Positions 38,191 to 47,143 of a stretch of 64,000 nt of DNA are shown here, piece by piece (the stretch's first letter is position 1; each line of letters begins with the position of its first letter). Source of the stretch: Acidicapsa acidisoli. Its GTDB lineage: Bacteria; Acidobacteriota; Terriglobia; Terriglobales; Acidobacteriaceae. Location of the stretch: NCBI RefSeq assembly GCF_025685625.1, contig NZ_JAGSYI010000003.1, forward strand, positions 620,001 to 684,000. The letters run 5' to 3'. The notes beneath the pieces are model-generated. The model ran no database searches, was not told where the DNA came from, and worked only from the letters and a program-made list of their open reading frames with translations. Made by a program: the position numbers and the translations under genes.

Positions 38191-38517
38191 TTAGTCGGCG
38201 AGAACCGAAACGCCGGTTACATGCACGCTCTTGGTTGCCGCATCGGAGGTTACGGAGAGGGCGACATGCTTGCCGTAGGCGTCCTTGACCGCATCTGGAT
38301 TGTCGATCGCCCAGACCTGCTTCTTGGCTTCATCCACGAAGACCGGCTTGCTGCCGCCTTCGATGCACTTCTTGGCGCAAGCCGCACCGGTTCCAGCATG
38401 CTTGGCGCCGCACATTGAATCCGAAATCCAGCCGTTGACTTTGGTTGAGTCGGCGGCAAACGCTGTAACTGAAACAAAGGACAGGAGCGAAAGCGAAATT
38501 GCTGCGATACGTTTCAT
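38191..38517 (-). CDS. Small secreted protein with conserved cysteines
   Basis: 108 residues from MKRIAAIS (ATG 38517). Signal peptide 1-22 (ending AFAAD). The mature protein begins TKVNGWISDSMCGAKHAGTG and continues AACAKKCIEGGSKPVFVDEA, followed by DNPDAVKDAYGKHVALS, a short beta-rich domain. The three cysteines and the GWISDS-CG opening suggest a small disulphide- or metal-binding periplasmic domain of a type I have seen as multiple copies in acidobacteria. Function unknown. GGAGAAAATAC precedes the start. Confidence 0.8.
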   Translation of the reverse strand: MKRIAAISLSLLSFVSVTAFAADSTKVNGWISDSMCGAKHAGTGAACAKKCIEGGSKPVFVDEAKKQVWAIDNPDAVKDAYGKHVALSVTSDAATKSVHVTGVSVLAD

Positions 38518-38641
38518 GTATTTTCTCCGCTGCAAAAACCTGTGTTGGGATTTACGTGCGATACAGATCAATCAAGAGAATGCGCCAAACCCGGCCGGTT
38601 TGGCAAGCTATTGATACATCGGGTAGTGGGTCGGTTTGAAC

Positions 38642-39268
38642 TCAGCCAGTTTGCAATTTGCCGCTGGACATGCGATCAATGTGACCCCGTAGGCCATTCA
38701 GGCGCAGAGCCAGCCCCACCATGCAGATCGCTGTAAATCCGAAATAAGAGCCAAGCCAGTCGAAGGTCTGCGCCGATGGACTCGGATCGAGTTTGATCCA
38801 GCGAAGGACGAAACCAAGAAACACTAAAGCAAAACCAACAGAGACCACTCCCGCAGCGCCAAGAAGCCCTTCATCTATGAGATGCCCCCGCAATGTTCGT
38901 GCGGTTGCGAATTCATAAAGGCCGATGCTCATTGCCATTATGACGATCACGAGCGCGATTGTTCGAAAGGTGATCGGCTTCGTTGCTCCAAGAGTGACCA
39001 GAATCCCGAGTGAGATACAGGCAAGGCCGTTCAGCACCAGAAACCAGTAATTATCTTTTCTTAAACCCCAAACGCTCGCTGCAATCGTGCAACAACCTGC
39101 TGCCAGAGCGAGCAGACCCAACAGAATCGCAGCTCTGTTGTGGATCAATGCATGCAGATTCGGGGATACATCCGGCCTCCCCATAAGAACGATCAGGACG
39201 GCAAATAGTGCATCAAGAACGCCACACAATGCCAGCAGCCACCAGCTCTTGACCAAGGATTGAGTCAT
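38642..39268 (-). CDS. HdeD/DUF308-like integral membrane protein
   Basis: 208 residues from ATG 39268, which has a perfect AGGAGG six bases upstream; an upstream extension to 39325 is not needed. Six hydrophobic segments (for example WWLLALCGVLDALFAVLIVL, AAILLGLLALAAGCCTIAA, TIALVIVIMAMSIGLYEF) in the arrangement of HdeD-like proteins, which in E. coli support acid resistance. The soil acidobacterial setting fits, but the similarity is to overall topology more than to motifs. Confidence 0.7.
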   Translation of the reverse strand: MTQSLVKSWWLLALCGVLDALFAVLIVLMGRPDVSPNLHALIHNRAAILLGLLALAAGCCTIAASVWGLRKDNYWFLVLNGLACISLGILVTLGATKPITFRTIALVIVIMAMSIGLYEFATARTLRGHLIDEGLLGAAGVVSVGFALVFLGFVLRWIKLDPSPSAQTFDWLGSYFGFTAICMVGLALRLNGLRGHIDRMSSGKLQTG

Positions 39269-39450
39269 AGCGAGCCTCCTAATCACGGCACAGCCCTTCC
39301 TGCGAAAGAACCGTGTCGGGATCATAGCACCGGAGCCTCATTTCACGTCGGCAGCCACAACGATGCTCCAGCAGAATGCCATGTTCCGGCTAAGGTCCGT
39401 TGTGAACGCTTCAAAACGGACCCACTACCATACGTCGCGTCAAAAACCGC

Positions 39451-39894
39451 TTAGCTTGCCTTGCGCGCCTCCAGCCGTGCTGCAACGTTCTTTCGCGCCA
39501 ATTCATAACGCGCCGCTGCCGGCTGGGAAATCTCGATCAGTTGCAGGGTCTTCGAGAAGTAAGTAGGCAATTTCTCGTGAATTGCCGGCAGAATGTGCGC
39601 CAGTTTGGCCAGAATGAAAAATGGCTCCGGATTGCAATCCACAAACAAATCCGCGGAAAGCGACCCGTGCAACACCAGAGAAGCAGCCATCTCCCAGTAC
39701 GTCACTACCTGCCGCAAATAGCAGCTCTTTTGCGATCCAAAGTCATTCAGAACGACAAAAAACTCCTCAGCCGTAGTCGGCCAGAACTCGCCCGTGATCC
39801 AAGCCCGCGCCTGACGCATCACTGCTTCGGTCCGCAGTTCATAGAGTTTGAGTATCAGTTCGCCATCGGCGCTGGTTGCCAATCCCTGCTGCAT
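39451..39894 (-). CDS. Conserved hypothetical cytoplasmic protein
   Basis: 147 residues, mostly helical, with GGAGG six bases before the ATG. Contains ELILKLYELRTEAVMRQARA and ITGEFWPTTAEEFFVVLNDF, then MAASLVLHGSLSADLFVDCN. No signal peptide or membrane span. The WITGEFWP-x(8)-F motif and a negatively charged central helix suggest a small all-alpha protein. I do not recognise a named family. Isolated gene between topA and the HdeD-like gene. Confidence 0.7.
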   Translation of the reverse strand: MQQGLATSADGELILKLYELRTEAVMRQARAWITGEFWPTTAEEFFVVLNDFGSQKSCYLRQVVTYWEMAASLVLHGSLSADLFVDCNPEPFFILAKLAHILPAIHEKLPTYFSKTLQLIEISQPAAARYELARKNVAARLEARKAS

Positions 39895-39962
39895 GTGTTG
39901 CCTCCGCAGACCATCCTAATCGATGGCGGAGACCCGGACCGTACAACACCGTACAGCAAAGA

Positions 39963-39992
39963 CCTGAATCCGTAACAGGTAGCAGATTCAGG
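39963..39992 (-). terminator. Hairpin downstream of topA
   Basis: CCTGAATC (39963-39970) pairs with GATTCAGG (39985-39992) around a 14-base loop, 12 bases beyond the topA stop. On the minus strand it is followed by TCTTTGCTG. Weak intrinsic terminator. Confidence 0.45.
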
Positions 39993-40004
39993 CCCCATAC
40001 GATT

Positions 40005-42758
40005 TCACGAAACCGGCTGCAACTCGCGGCTTTCGCCCTTCTTTGCCATCAAGCCACCTGCGCTCTCAGCGACAGGCCCATGCGTCTCGGCAGTCGGCGG
40101 CGGAGGCGCATCCCCAATCCGCTTTGTATACTCGCAGTCGATTGCCACCGGCGCTGCAACGGCCTTCGCAGCCGCAGCTTTGGTGGACTTTTTCGCCGCA
40201 GCGCCCTTCTTGGCCGCGACGGTTTTTTTCGGAGCTGCTTCCTCCGCCGCAGACTTCAGACTGTTCGGGCAGATGAGGTAGACCCCGGACTTGAGAGTCT
40301 TCTCCAGCAGGTATGGGCTCTTGCACTTGGGGCATTTCTTGGCGACAGGCTTGTAGTTCGAAGTAAAGTCGCACTTCGGATAGTTCGTGCAACCCCAGAA
40401 CATATTTCCCCGGCGCGCCTTGCGTTCCGCCAGGTCGCCCTCGCCGCACTTAGGGCACTTCATGCCTTCGATCAGGTTCTGCTTCACGTACTTGCACTTC
40501 GGGTAGCCTGAGCAGGATACAAACTCCCCATACGCCCCATTACGCAGCACCAGTTCTTTGCCGCACAGCGGACACTCCTCGCCCGTCGGCTGCGGCGCAT
40601 TCAACTTCTGCTGCTGCTTCTGGCTCAGCTTGCGAATCGTCTTGCACGGCGGATCTTCGTTAAAGCCCGGGCACGACATGAACGGCCCGAACAGCCCGCG
40701 CCGCAGCACCATCACCCGCCCGCAGTTGTCGCAGTACTCTTCGTTCTGCTCCGCCTCCTGCGCCTCCGGAGTATTCATGTCCGGCTTGCCGGCAAGATTC
40801 TCCTTGGTAAAGGTGCAGCTGTTCTTGTCCTTCTTGTTGTAAGCGCTGCACGCAAAGAAGGTGCCGAACTTGCCCCACTTCAACACCAGCGGCGAACCGC
40901 ACAGTTCGCACTTCTCATCCGTGGTGATTTCCATCGCCTTGATGGACTCCATCTCCTTCTCGGCGACCTTCAACTCCTCTTCAAAGTGGCCATAGAACCC
41001 CTTCAAAAGGTCGGTCCACTTCTCCTTGCCCTCTTCAATGTCGTCCAACTCCAGTTCCAGCTTGGCCGTGTACGCCGTGTCAAAAATGTAAGGAAAATTC
41101 TTGACCAGCAGATCGCAAACCACCACGCCGATTTCGGTTGGATAGAACGGCCCGCGCGTCCCGCCCGGCTTGACCACGTATTCGCGGTCCTGAATCGTGT
41201 TGATAATCGAAGCATAGGTCGAAGGCCGCCCGACGCCGCGCTCTTCCAACACCTTCACCAGCGAGGCCTCGTTATAACGCGGAGGAGGCTGCGTAAAGCT
41301 CTGCTTGGTGTTCAGCTTCTCGTTTTCGAGCCGCGACACGCCATCCAGATTGGGCAGTCTCTGCGACGAACCCTCATCGTCGTCCTTCTTGTCCTCGGCA
41401 ACTTCCGCGACTTCGTAAAGCTTCAAAAATCCATCAAACCGCAACACAGAGCCGCTGGCCCGAAAATCGTACGTCTTGGAGTTCTTCACCGAAGCCGCGG
41501 CAATTTTCGCCGTGGTCACGTCATAAACCGCCGCCGTCATCTGCGAGGCCACAAACCGCCGCCAGATCAGCGTATACAGCTTCAATTGCTCATCGCTCAG
41601 GTAGCGCGCAATCGATTCCGGCGTCCGGTTCACATCCGTCGGCCGGATCGCCTCATGCGCATCCTGCGCATCTTTCTTTCCTTTGTAGGCAATCGGTGCT
41701 GCAGGCAAATACTTCGGCCCAAGCGTGGTCTTGATCCAACCCCGCGCAGCCTCAATCGACTCCGGCGAGCAGCGCGGCGAGTCGGTACGCATGTAGGTGA
41801 TCAAACCCACCGTCCCCTCAGCGCCCACTTCCACGCCTTCATACAGCCGCTGCGCCACACCCATCGTGCGCCGAACATTGAAACCCAGCTTGGTCGAAGC
41901 ATCGCGCTGCAACTGGCTCGTAATGAACGGCGACAACGGCCTGCGCTGCTGCTCCTTCGACTGCACCGACGCCAGAGTCCAGCGCGCCTTGTCGAGAGCG
42001 GCAACCACCGCATTCATCGACTTTTCGTCCGGCAGCGCGCTCCCGATAAACTGCGCCTTGCCGTCCTTGTCCACGCCATTCGCAACCCGCGCCGGCTCCC
42101 CGTCCACGCCCACGAACCGAGCCGTGAACGTCTTGCCTTTCTCGCCCTGCGGATGAACTTCCGCATCCAGCGTCCAGTACTCGACCGGCTTGAACGCGCC
42201 AATCTCCCGCTCGCGCTCCACAATCAGCCGCACGGCCACCGTCTGCACCCGGCCAGCCGAGAGTCCGCGCCGTACCTTGTCCCAGAGCAGCGGAGAAACC
42301 TGGTAGCCCACCAGCCGATCCAGCACACGACGAGTCTGCTGCGCATCCACCAGGTCCTGATCGATAGCCCGGGCATGCTGGAAGGCGTCCTGCACCGCCT
42401 TTTTCGTAATTTCGTTAAAGGTGACGCGACGGATCTTCTTGCGCTGCGCGGCGTTGACGCCAAGCTGGATCGCCAGATGGTACGCAATCGCCTCCCCTTC
42501 GCGATCCGGGTCAGGCGCCAGAAAGATGTGATCAGCCTTGAGCGCAGCCTTCTTCAGCTGATCAACCAGCTTCTCCTTGCCCGGAGAGACGATCAGCGTC
42601 GGCTCGAAGGTGCGCTTTTTCAGTTCCACGCCAATATCGTTCTTAGGCAGGTCCATGATGTGACCGATGGACGCCTGCACTTCATATTCCTTGCCAAGAT
42701 ACTTCCCGATCGTCTTCGCCTTGGCGGGAGACTCGACGATCACCAGTGATTTGCTCAT
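40005..42758 (-). CDS. topA: DNA topoisomerase I
   Basis: 917 residues from ATG 42758 (MSKSLVIVESPAKAKTIGKYL). TOPRIM domain with DPDREGEAIAYHL; active-site Tyr322 in ITYMRTDSPRCS. The C-terminus carries five cysteine motifs in tandem (starting CELCGSPLV, CDNCGRVMV, CPLCGKELV, CPKCGEGDL, CPKCKSPYL), then a Lys/Ala-rich tail (KKTVAAKKGAAAKKSTKAAA) and a short final segment. Type IA enzyme that relaxes negative supercoils. Zinc-finger count is above the three of E. coli TopA. Lies downstream of dprA on the same strand, as in many bacteria; the open frame upstream to 42890 lacks similarity. Confidence 0.97.
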   Translation of the reverse strand: MSKSLVIVESPAKAKTIGKYLGKEYEVQASIGHIMDLPKNDIGVELKKRTFEPTLIVSPGKEKLVDQLKKAALKADHIFLAPDPDREGEAIAYHLAIQLGVNAAQRKKIRRVTFNEITKKAVQDAFQHARAIDQDLVDAQQTRRVLDRLVGYQVSPLLWDKVRRGLSAGRVQTVAVRLIVEREREIGAFKPVEYWTLDAEVHPQGEKGKTFTARFVGVDGEPARVANGVDKDGKAQFIGSALPDEKSMNAVVAALDKARWTLASVQSKEQQRRPLSPFITSQLQRDASTKLGFNVRRTMGVAQRLYEGVEVGAEGTVGLITYMRTDSPRCSPESIEAARGWIKTTLGPKYLPAAPIAYKGKKDAQDAHEAIRPTDVNRTPESIARYLSDEQLKLYTLIWRRFVASQMTAAVYDVTTAKIAAASVKNSKTYDFRASGSVLRFDGFLKLYEVAEVAEDKKDDDEGSSQRLPNLDGVSRLENEKLNTKQSFTQPPPRYNEASLVKVLEERGVGRPSTYASIINTIQDREYVVKPGGTRGPFYPTEIGVVVCDLLVKNFPYIFDTAYTAKLELELDDIEEGKEKWTDLLKGFYGHFEEELKVAEKEMESIKAMEITTDEKCELCGSPLVLKWGKFGTFFACSAYNKKDKNSCTFTKENLAGKPDMNTPEAQEAEQNEEYCDNCGRVMVLRRGLFGPFMSCPGFNEDPPCKTIRKLSQKQQQKLNAPQPTGEECPLCGKELVLRNGAYGEFVSCSGYPKCKYVKQNLIEGMKCPKCGEGDLAERKARRGNMFWGCTNYPKCDFTSNYKPVAKKCPKCKSPYLLEKTLKSGVYLICPNSLKSAAEEAAPKKTVAAKKGAAAKKSTKAAAAKAVAAPVAIDCEYTKRIGDAPPPPTAETHGPVAESAGGLMAKKGESRELQPVS

Positions 42759-43034
42759 GTATTTCCCTTTACCAGGCACTAATACGGCGCCCGAACTTGC
42801 CTTGTTCAAACTCAGATCCAGCCTCAGAGTCCAATCCCTGAATTCAACCCATTGACGATTTGGACTGCTGCGCGGGTCAAACTGTTGCACCGGTTTCCCG
42901 GCAAAATAAAACCGATGTCCGGCCCCGAGGACCGAACTCAGAAAAAATGCCCTACAGAATCAGGACGCTAACACGGAATGCCCCTGTTTTGCTAATCCTG
43001 CCCTAATCGGCCTCTGGAAATGTCCGGATTGATC

Positions 43035-44222
43035 TCAGAAACTCCGGACATAATTCTTGCCCGGCATCGAGCGAATCCGCCCTGCCAACTCCAGCTCGAA
43101 TAAGGCCGTAAAAACCTCAGAGGACGTGAGTTGCGTCTCGCACAGTTCGAGAATCTCATCGATCTGAAGCGCGGCATCCTGGCGAAGCACCTCCAGCACA
43201 ATGGCTTCGTTGGCCCCGATTGCCGGGTCAGGCAGAAGAGATGCACCCGCCGCCGCTTTCGATTCAGATCCGGATTCAACCGCCCATCCTGACTCCAGCT
43301 CCAGGCGAACCTGCGACGACAATACCTCCCACACGTCCTCCCAGGTCGCCGTAAGCTGCGCGCCCTGCTTGATCAGCGTATTGGGAGTCCACGAATTCTT
43401 GCTCGTAACATTCCCCGGCACGGCAAAAACATCCCGCCCCTGATCCGCCGCGCAACGCGCCGTCACCCGCGTCCCCGAGTGCTCGCTCGCCTCCACCACC
43501 AGCACGCCAATGCTAAGCCCGGAGATGATTCGGTTGCGCCGGGGAAAATTCTGCGGCGCGGGAAATGTCCCCAGCGGCAACTCCGAGACAATGGCCCCGC
43601 CCATCGCCAGAATATCCTCGGCAAGCCGCTTGTTTTCTTTGGGATAGATCACATCCGCGCCCGTCCCCCAGACCGCTACCGTAGGCTTGCCCGCCGCCAG
43701 AGTTCCCTTGTGCGCAGCCGTGTCGATCCCCCGCGCCATGCCGCTCACAATCAGCATCCCGCGCGCAGAAAGATCCCTTGCCAGCATCTCCGCAATCCCC
43801 GTCCCATAAGGCGTCGGATGCCGCGTTCCCACAACCGCAATCGATGGCCGCGCCAGCAGACCGGCATTCCCGCGCACCCAGAGCACTGGCGGAGGATCGT
43901 AAATCTCCTTCAGCCGCTCCGGATACTGAGGGCATGCCAGAGTCACCAGCTCAACTCCCTGCTCCCGCGCACGGTTCCATTCCTGCTCGGCTCCCGCGCG
44001 GGCCTTGCCGTCAAATACATACTGCGCCGAGATAGCCGGAAATTTGAGCGCCTCAATCGCCGTCAGCGGCATCCCAAAAATCTGGCTCGGCGCCTCCAAC
44101 TGCCGCATCGCATCCAAAATACGGCGAGGTCCAAGCCCTGGCGCGAGCGCAAGAGCAAGCAGGGCAAGGCGATCTTCATCAAGGGCAGCACCCGATACGG
44201 GCACATTCGGCGCAGTCGTCAT
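43035..44222 (-). CDS. dprA: DNA-processing protein DprA
   Basis: 395 residues from ATG 44222; a GTG at 44270 would add 16 residues. Rossmann-fold signature IAVVGTRHPTPYGTGIAEML, SGMARGIDTAAHKGTLAAG, VWGTGADVIYPKEN and FPRRNRIISGLSIGVLVVEA. C-terminal winged helix (from about 330) of the DML1-like type. An N-terminal SAM-like domain (GLGPRRILDAMRQL) is present. DprA loads RecA on incoming single-stranded DNA in natural transformation. Together with comM and 276 bases upstream of topA; could be cotranscribed with it. Confidence 0.95.
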   Translation of the reverse strand: MTTAPNVPVSGAALDEDRLALLALALAPGLGPRRILDAMRQLEAPSQIFGMPLTAIEALKFPAISAQYVFDGKARAGAEQEWNRAREQGVELVTLACPQYPERLKEIYDPPPVLWVRGNAGLLARPSIAVVGTRHPTPYGTGIAEMLARDLSARGMLIVSGMARGIDTAAHKGTLAAGKPTVAVWGTGADVIYPKENKRLAEDILAMGGAIVSELPLGTFPAPQNFPRRNRIISGLSIGVLVVEASEHSGTRVTARCAADQGRDVFAVPGNVTSKNSWTPNTLIKQGAQLTATWEDVWEVLSSQVRLELESGWAVESGSESKAAAGASLLPDPAIGANEAIVLEVLRQDAALQIDEILELCETQLTSSEVFTALFELELAGRIRSMPGKNYVRSF

Positions 44223-44379
44223 GATCTGTTTTCTTCGAGCGGATCTAACTATGTCTGCAAAGGCGCTCACAGGAGCGAGCGCTTTTCAGAATTCCTAATT
44301 TCAGGGTGAACTTCGCAAACACTATCCGCCGCGCCCCGGAATGTCAATAGCTCCCGGTGGAAAACCGGGCGCAATCCCC

Positions 44380-44637
44380 CTAACTCTTCTTCGTCTTCGA
44401 AGGTTTCAGCTCCTTCCGGCTCGACTCCTCCATCTCCACACCGAACCGCTTCGCCGCAGCCTTGATTCGCTTCCACGCAGCATCGCGCTCTTCTTCCGAA
44501 ACTCCTTCCACCTGGTTAAAACGCGCAATGGCATTCCGCACATGCGCAGCATTTTCAAGCGGCTCTTTTTTCTCCTTCGGAAAGGCATATTCCTTCGCCG
44601 GAATCTCCTTGCGCTCTTTAGTGTCTAGTTTGCTCAT
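44380..44637 (-). CDS. Small DUF6582-like protein
   Basis: 85 residues from ATG 44637, preceded by GGAGGG five bases upstream. Reads MSKLDTKERKEIPAKEYAFP, then KEKKEPLENAAHVRNAIARF and EERDAAWKRIKAAAKRFGVE with a lysine-rich end. The (P)xxEFAFP...HARNAxARxxQ pattern is that of a small helical domain seen in phage-capsid-associated and stand-alone proteins. Function unknown; no phage genes nearby. Highly charged, cytoplasmic. Confidence 0.75.
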   Translation of the reverse strand: MSKLDTKERKEIPAKEYAFPKEKKEPLENAAHVRNAIARFNQVEGVSEEERDAAWKRIKAAAKRFGVEMEESSRKELKPSKTKKS

Positions 44638-44769
44638 GACGACCCTCCGAATCCGATGTTCACGTCCCGTCGAGTTATGGAGAGTGCAAAACAAGACTCC
44701 TCCTCCAATTACAGCGTCAAAAACTCCGCACGGCAGTGCCCTGGTAATCCGAATTGATACTCTGAATAG

Positions 44770-45672
44770 GTGAATAAGTTTTCCGTAGAACGCTCCGGTC
44801 CGGCCGCCGAAGCATCAAAATTACGCATCGCTGCAATCCGTTTCCTCAATCCAGCCCCGCTCATGTGGGATTTCGAGCACGAGCCGCACAAAAGCGAACT
44901 CGCCGCCAGCTACCAGCTTGAACTGATGCTCCCCTCAGCCTGCGCCGAGCGCCTCGCCCTATCTATCGACCATCCCCAGGCAGCCGACATCGGCCTCGTC
45001 CCCGTCGCGGCGCTGGCCACCACGCCCGGCCTTCGGATCATCCCCGGCTGCGTGATCGCGTCAAAGCGCAAAGTCCGCTCGATTCTTCTCGTCCGCCGCG
45101 CCAGCCAGCCGCTCGCGGAAATCAGAACCATCGCCGCAGACACCTCCTCGCGAGCATCCATCGCCTACACGCAAATCCTCTTTCGCCGCTGGTGGAACCC
45201 CGAAACCGTCTTCCTTCCCCACCGCCCCGACCTCGACCCGATGCTCGAAGCCGCCGACGCCGCCCTGCTCATCGGCGACCCCGCATTATTCGCCCTGGAA
45301 GAGCGGCAAAACCGCGAAGAACGAGACGGCGAAGAACTCGTCTACCACGACATCGCCGAAGAGTGGATCAAATTGACGGGCAAACCCTGGGTAGCCGCCG
45401 TCTGGGCTATCCGCCAAGCCTCGCTCGAAGCCAGCGGTCGCACATTGGAAGAAATCTCCGCCGACTTCACCGCCTCTCGCGACCGCGGCCTCGCCAACAT
45501 CGAAACCCTGGTAGAAGAGTGGAGCTCAAAGCTGCCAATCCCATCCAACACAATCCGCACCTATCTAACCAGCAATATTTACTACTATCTGGACACAGAG
45601 TGTCAGGCGGGCCTCAGTCGCTTCTACGAACTCGCAGCAGAAACAGGCGTCCTGCCACAATTCAGCTTCTAA
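44770..45672 (+). CDS. mqnA: Chorismate dehydratase (futalosine pathway, MqnA-type)
   Basis: 300 residues, GTG start at 44770. Solute-binding-like fold: RIAAIRFLNPAPLMWDFEHE at the N-terminus (family: I..LN..P), ADIGLVPVAALATTPGL, SRASIAYTQILFRRWWNPE and ADAALLIGDPALF. MqnA turns chorismate into 3-enolpyruvylbenzoate, the first step of the futalosine route to menaquinone. The usual family motif S-x-x-N-x-x-P is here F-L-N-P-A-P. No other mqn gene is adjacent; the family also includes relatives of unknown specificity. Confidence 0.8.
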   Translation: MNKFSVERSGPAAEASKLRIAAIRFLNPAPLMWDFEHEPHKSELAASYQLELMLPSACAERLALSIDHPQAADIGLVPVAALATTPGLRIIPGCVIASKRKVRSILLVRRASQPLAEIRTIAADTSSRASIAYTQILFRRWWNPETVFLPHRPDLDPMLEAADAALLIGDPALFALEERQNREERDGEELVYHDIAEEWIKLTGKPWVAAVWAIRQASLEASGRTLEEISADFTASRDRGLANIETLVEEWSSKLPIPSNTIRTYLTSNIYYYLDTECQAGLSRFYELAAETGVLPQFSF

Positions 45673-45702
45673 TTCTTCCCCGCGATTGCGCGTCAACGGA
45701 TA

Positions 45703-45778
45703 GTCGGATTTATACCTGTCCAAAAATCCGGACAATTAATGTCGTATATTAATACAAGACCGATTTGGTCGGATATTA
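45703..45778 (+). promoter_or_regulatory. Cluster of direct and inverted repeats upstream of the iron permease gene
   Basis: GTCGTATATTA (45741-45751) and GTCGGATATTA (45768-45778) match at ten of eleven bases, and GTCGGATTTATA (45703-45714) is related. Interleaved are two palindromes, TGTCC-N8-GGACA (45717-45734) and GACC-GATTT-GGTC (45758-45770). They lie within 90 bases of the start codon and may be operators of an iron-responsive or Rrf2-type regulator; no classical Fur box is seen. Confidence 0.45.
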
Positions 45779-45794
45779 GATTTTGAGGATCTTT

Positions 45795-46760
45795 ATGCGT
45801 CTAGAAGTGGCACCCAGGCCATTCTTTCTTAACAGATTTGCCCTGCGTGTGAGTGTTACGGCCGCTGCTCTTCTGGTTCTTATTTTGCTGATCTGGCAGG
45901 GAATCACTGCTGCCGGAAATCCTGATCCGACAAACTATCCGTCCGGTTCGCTTGCTGGGGTCCTCGACATCGCGGTTCTTGTCTTCCGTGAAGGGCTCGA
46001 ATGCATTCTCATCCTTACTGCAATCACCGCCAGCATGACGAAGTCGGGTGAACCGCATGGGTATCCGGTGGCCGCAGGCGTAGCGGTGGGAATGCTTGCC
46101 ACCTTGGCAACCTGGTTCATCGCGGTTGGCGTCGTCACAGATCTGACAAAAAGCATCAACGCACTCTACATCCAGGCAGGCACAGGTTTGCTTGCAATCA
46201 TCGTGCTGCTCGTCGTCATGAACTGGTTCTTTCACAAGATCTACTGGACAGGCTGGATCACCCATCACAACCAGAGGAAGCGCAATCTGTTGGAGAATGT
46301 CCAGAAGGGAACCGCATCGCAGAGGCAGGTGCTTCTCGGAATGGCCGCGCTCGGCTTCACATCGTTCTATCGCGAAGGAGTTGAAGTCGTCCTGTTTCTG
46401 CAAAGCTACCGTTTGAAGCTCGGCGGCGAGACTGTGCTCTACGGCGTATCGGTCGGACTTCTCTTTACCGGAATCGTGTCGGCTCTAACCTTCCTCGCGC
46501 ATCGCAAGCTACCTTATCGACGAATGCTGGTGTTGACGGGCGTCATGCTGGGCGCAGTTCTGCTGGTGATGGTGGGCGAACAAGCGCAGGAGATGCAATT
46601 AGCGCACTGGCTGCCGACCACAACCATTCCATACCTGGCAGACAAAATCCCTGCATGGACAAGTCTGTGGTTTTCAATCTTCCCCACTGTGGAGACGCTG
46701 GCCGCACAGGCTGTCGCCGCTGTGCTTGTGCTCGGCTCCTATCTCGTTGCACGCAAATAG
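45795..46760 (+). CDS. FTR1-family high-affinity iron permease
   Basis: 321 residues from ATG 45795 with GAGG six bases upstream (an in-frame TTG at 45783 is possible). Seven hydrophobic segments. Two REGLE-type iron-binding motifs, FREGLECILIL in helix 2 and FYREGVEVVLFLQS in helix 5, as in Ftr1 and EfeU. Imports iron, usually after ferroxidase action in fungi or by EfeOB-linked oxidation in bacteria; no efeO or efeB homologue lies nearby. No N-terminal signal beyond the first helix. Confidence 0.92.
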   Translation: MRLEVAPRPFFLNRFALRVSVTAAALLVLILLIWQGITAAGNPDPTNYPSGSLAGVLDIAVLVFREGLECILILTAITASMTKSGEPHGYPVAAGVAVGMLATLATWFIAVGVVTDLTKSINALYIQAGTGLLAIIVLLVVMNWFFHKIYWTGWITHHNQRKRNLLENVQKGTASQRQVLLGMAALGFTSFYREGVEVVLFLQSYRLKLGGETVLYGVSVGLLFTGIVSALTFLAHRKLPYRRMLVLTGVMLGAVLLVMVGEQAQEMQLAHWLPTTTIPYLADKIPAWTSLWFSIFPTVETLAAQAVAAVLVLGSYLVARK

Positions 46761-46813
46761 TCGAAATCAGATCGCGATGGGCGGCGTCTCGCGAGGATCC
46801 CTGGAAAAACACG

Positions 46814-46842
46814 TTGACATATAACGCGTGGCGTTATATGTT
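46814..46842 (+). promoter_or_regulatory. higBA promoter with overlapping 25-base operator palindrome
   Basis: TTGACA (46814-46819) and TATGTT (46837-46842), 17 bases apart, form a near-consensus promoter. The perfect palindrome ACATATAACGC-GTG-GCGTTATATGT (46817-46841) covers it completely. The expected start site (near 46849) is about three bases before the higB ATG at 46852. Confidence 0.8.
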
Positions 46843-46851
46843 AAACACATA

Positions 46852-47130
46852 ATGATTCAGAGCTTTAGAGACGATGATACGAGGGAACTTTTTGAATCTC
46901 GCACCAATCGGCGATGGGCGACAATCAGAACGGTAGCGTGCCGAAAGCTCGATCAGCTCCATGCAGCAATCAACCTTGAGGATTTGCGCATTCCGCCGAA
47001 CAACAGGCTGGAGGCTCTGAAGAAAGATCGTCTTGGACAGTTCAGCATCCGAATCAACGATCAATACCGTATATGCTTCCTCTGGAATGAAGATGGGGCG
47101 CACGAAGTCGAAATCACTGACTATCACTGA
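46852..47130 (+). CDS. higB: RelE/HigB-type toxin
   Basis: 92 residues from ATG 46852 (MIQSFRDDDTRELFESRTNRRW). Family motifs: RKLDQLHAAINLEDLRIPPN, RLEALKKDRLGQFSIRIND and QYRICFLWNEDGAHEVEITDYH. HigB toxins cut mRNA on translating ribosomes. Toxin-first gene order, with higA 13 bases downstream, is characteristic of the HigBA group. The mRNA should be leaderless or nearly so. Confidence 0.93.
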   Translation: MIQSFRDDDTRELFESRTNRRWATIRTVACRKLDQLHAAINLEDLRIPPNNRLEALKKDRLGQFSIRINDQYRICFLWNEDGAHEVEITDYH

Positions 47131-47143
47131 AGAGAGGGAAAGT

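Noticed and set aside
40986-42749. Open frame of nearly 590 codons opposite topA
   Set aside because: Arg/His-rich shadow of the GC-rich topA sequence; no family similarity, and topA is certain.
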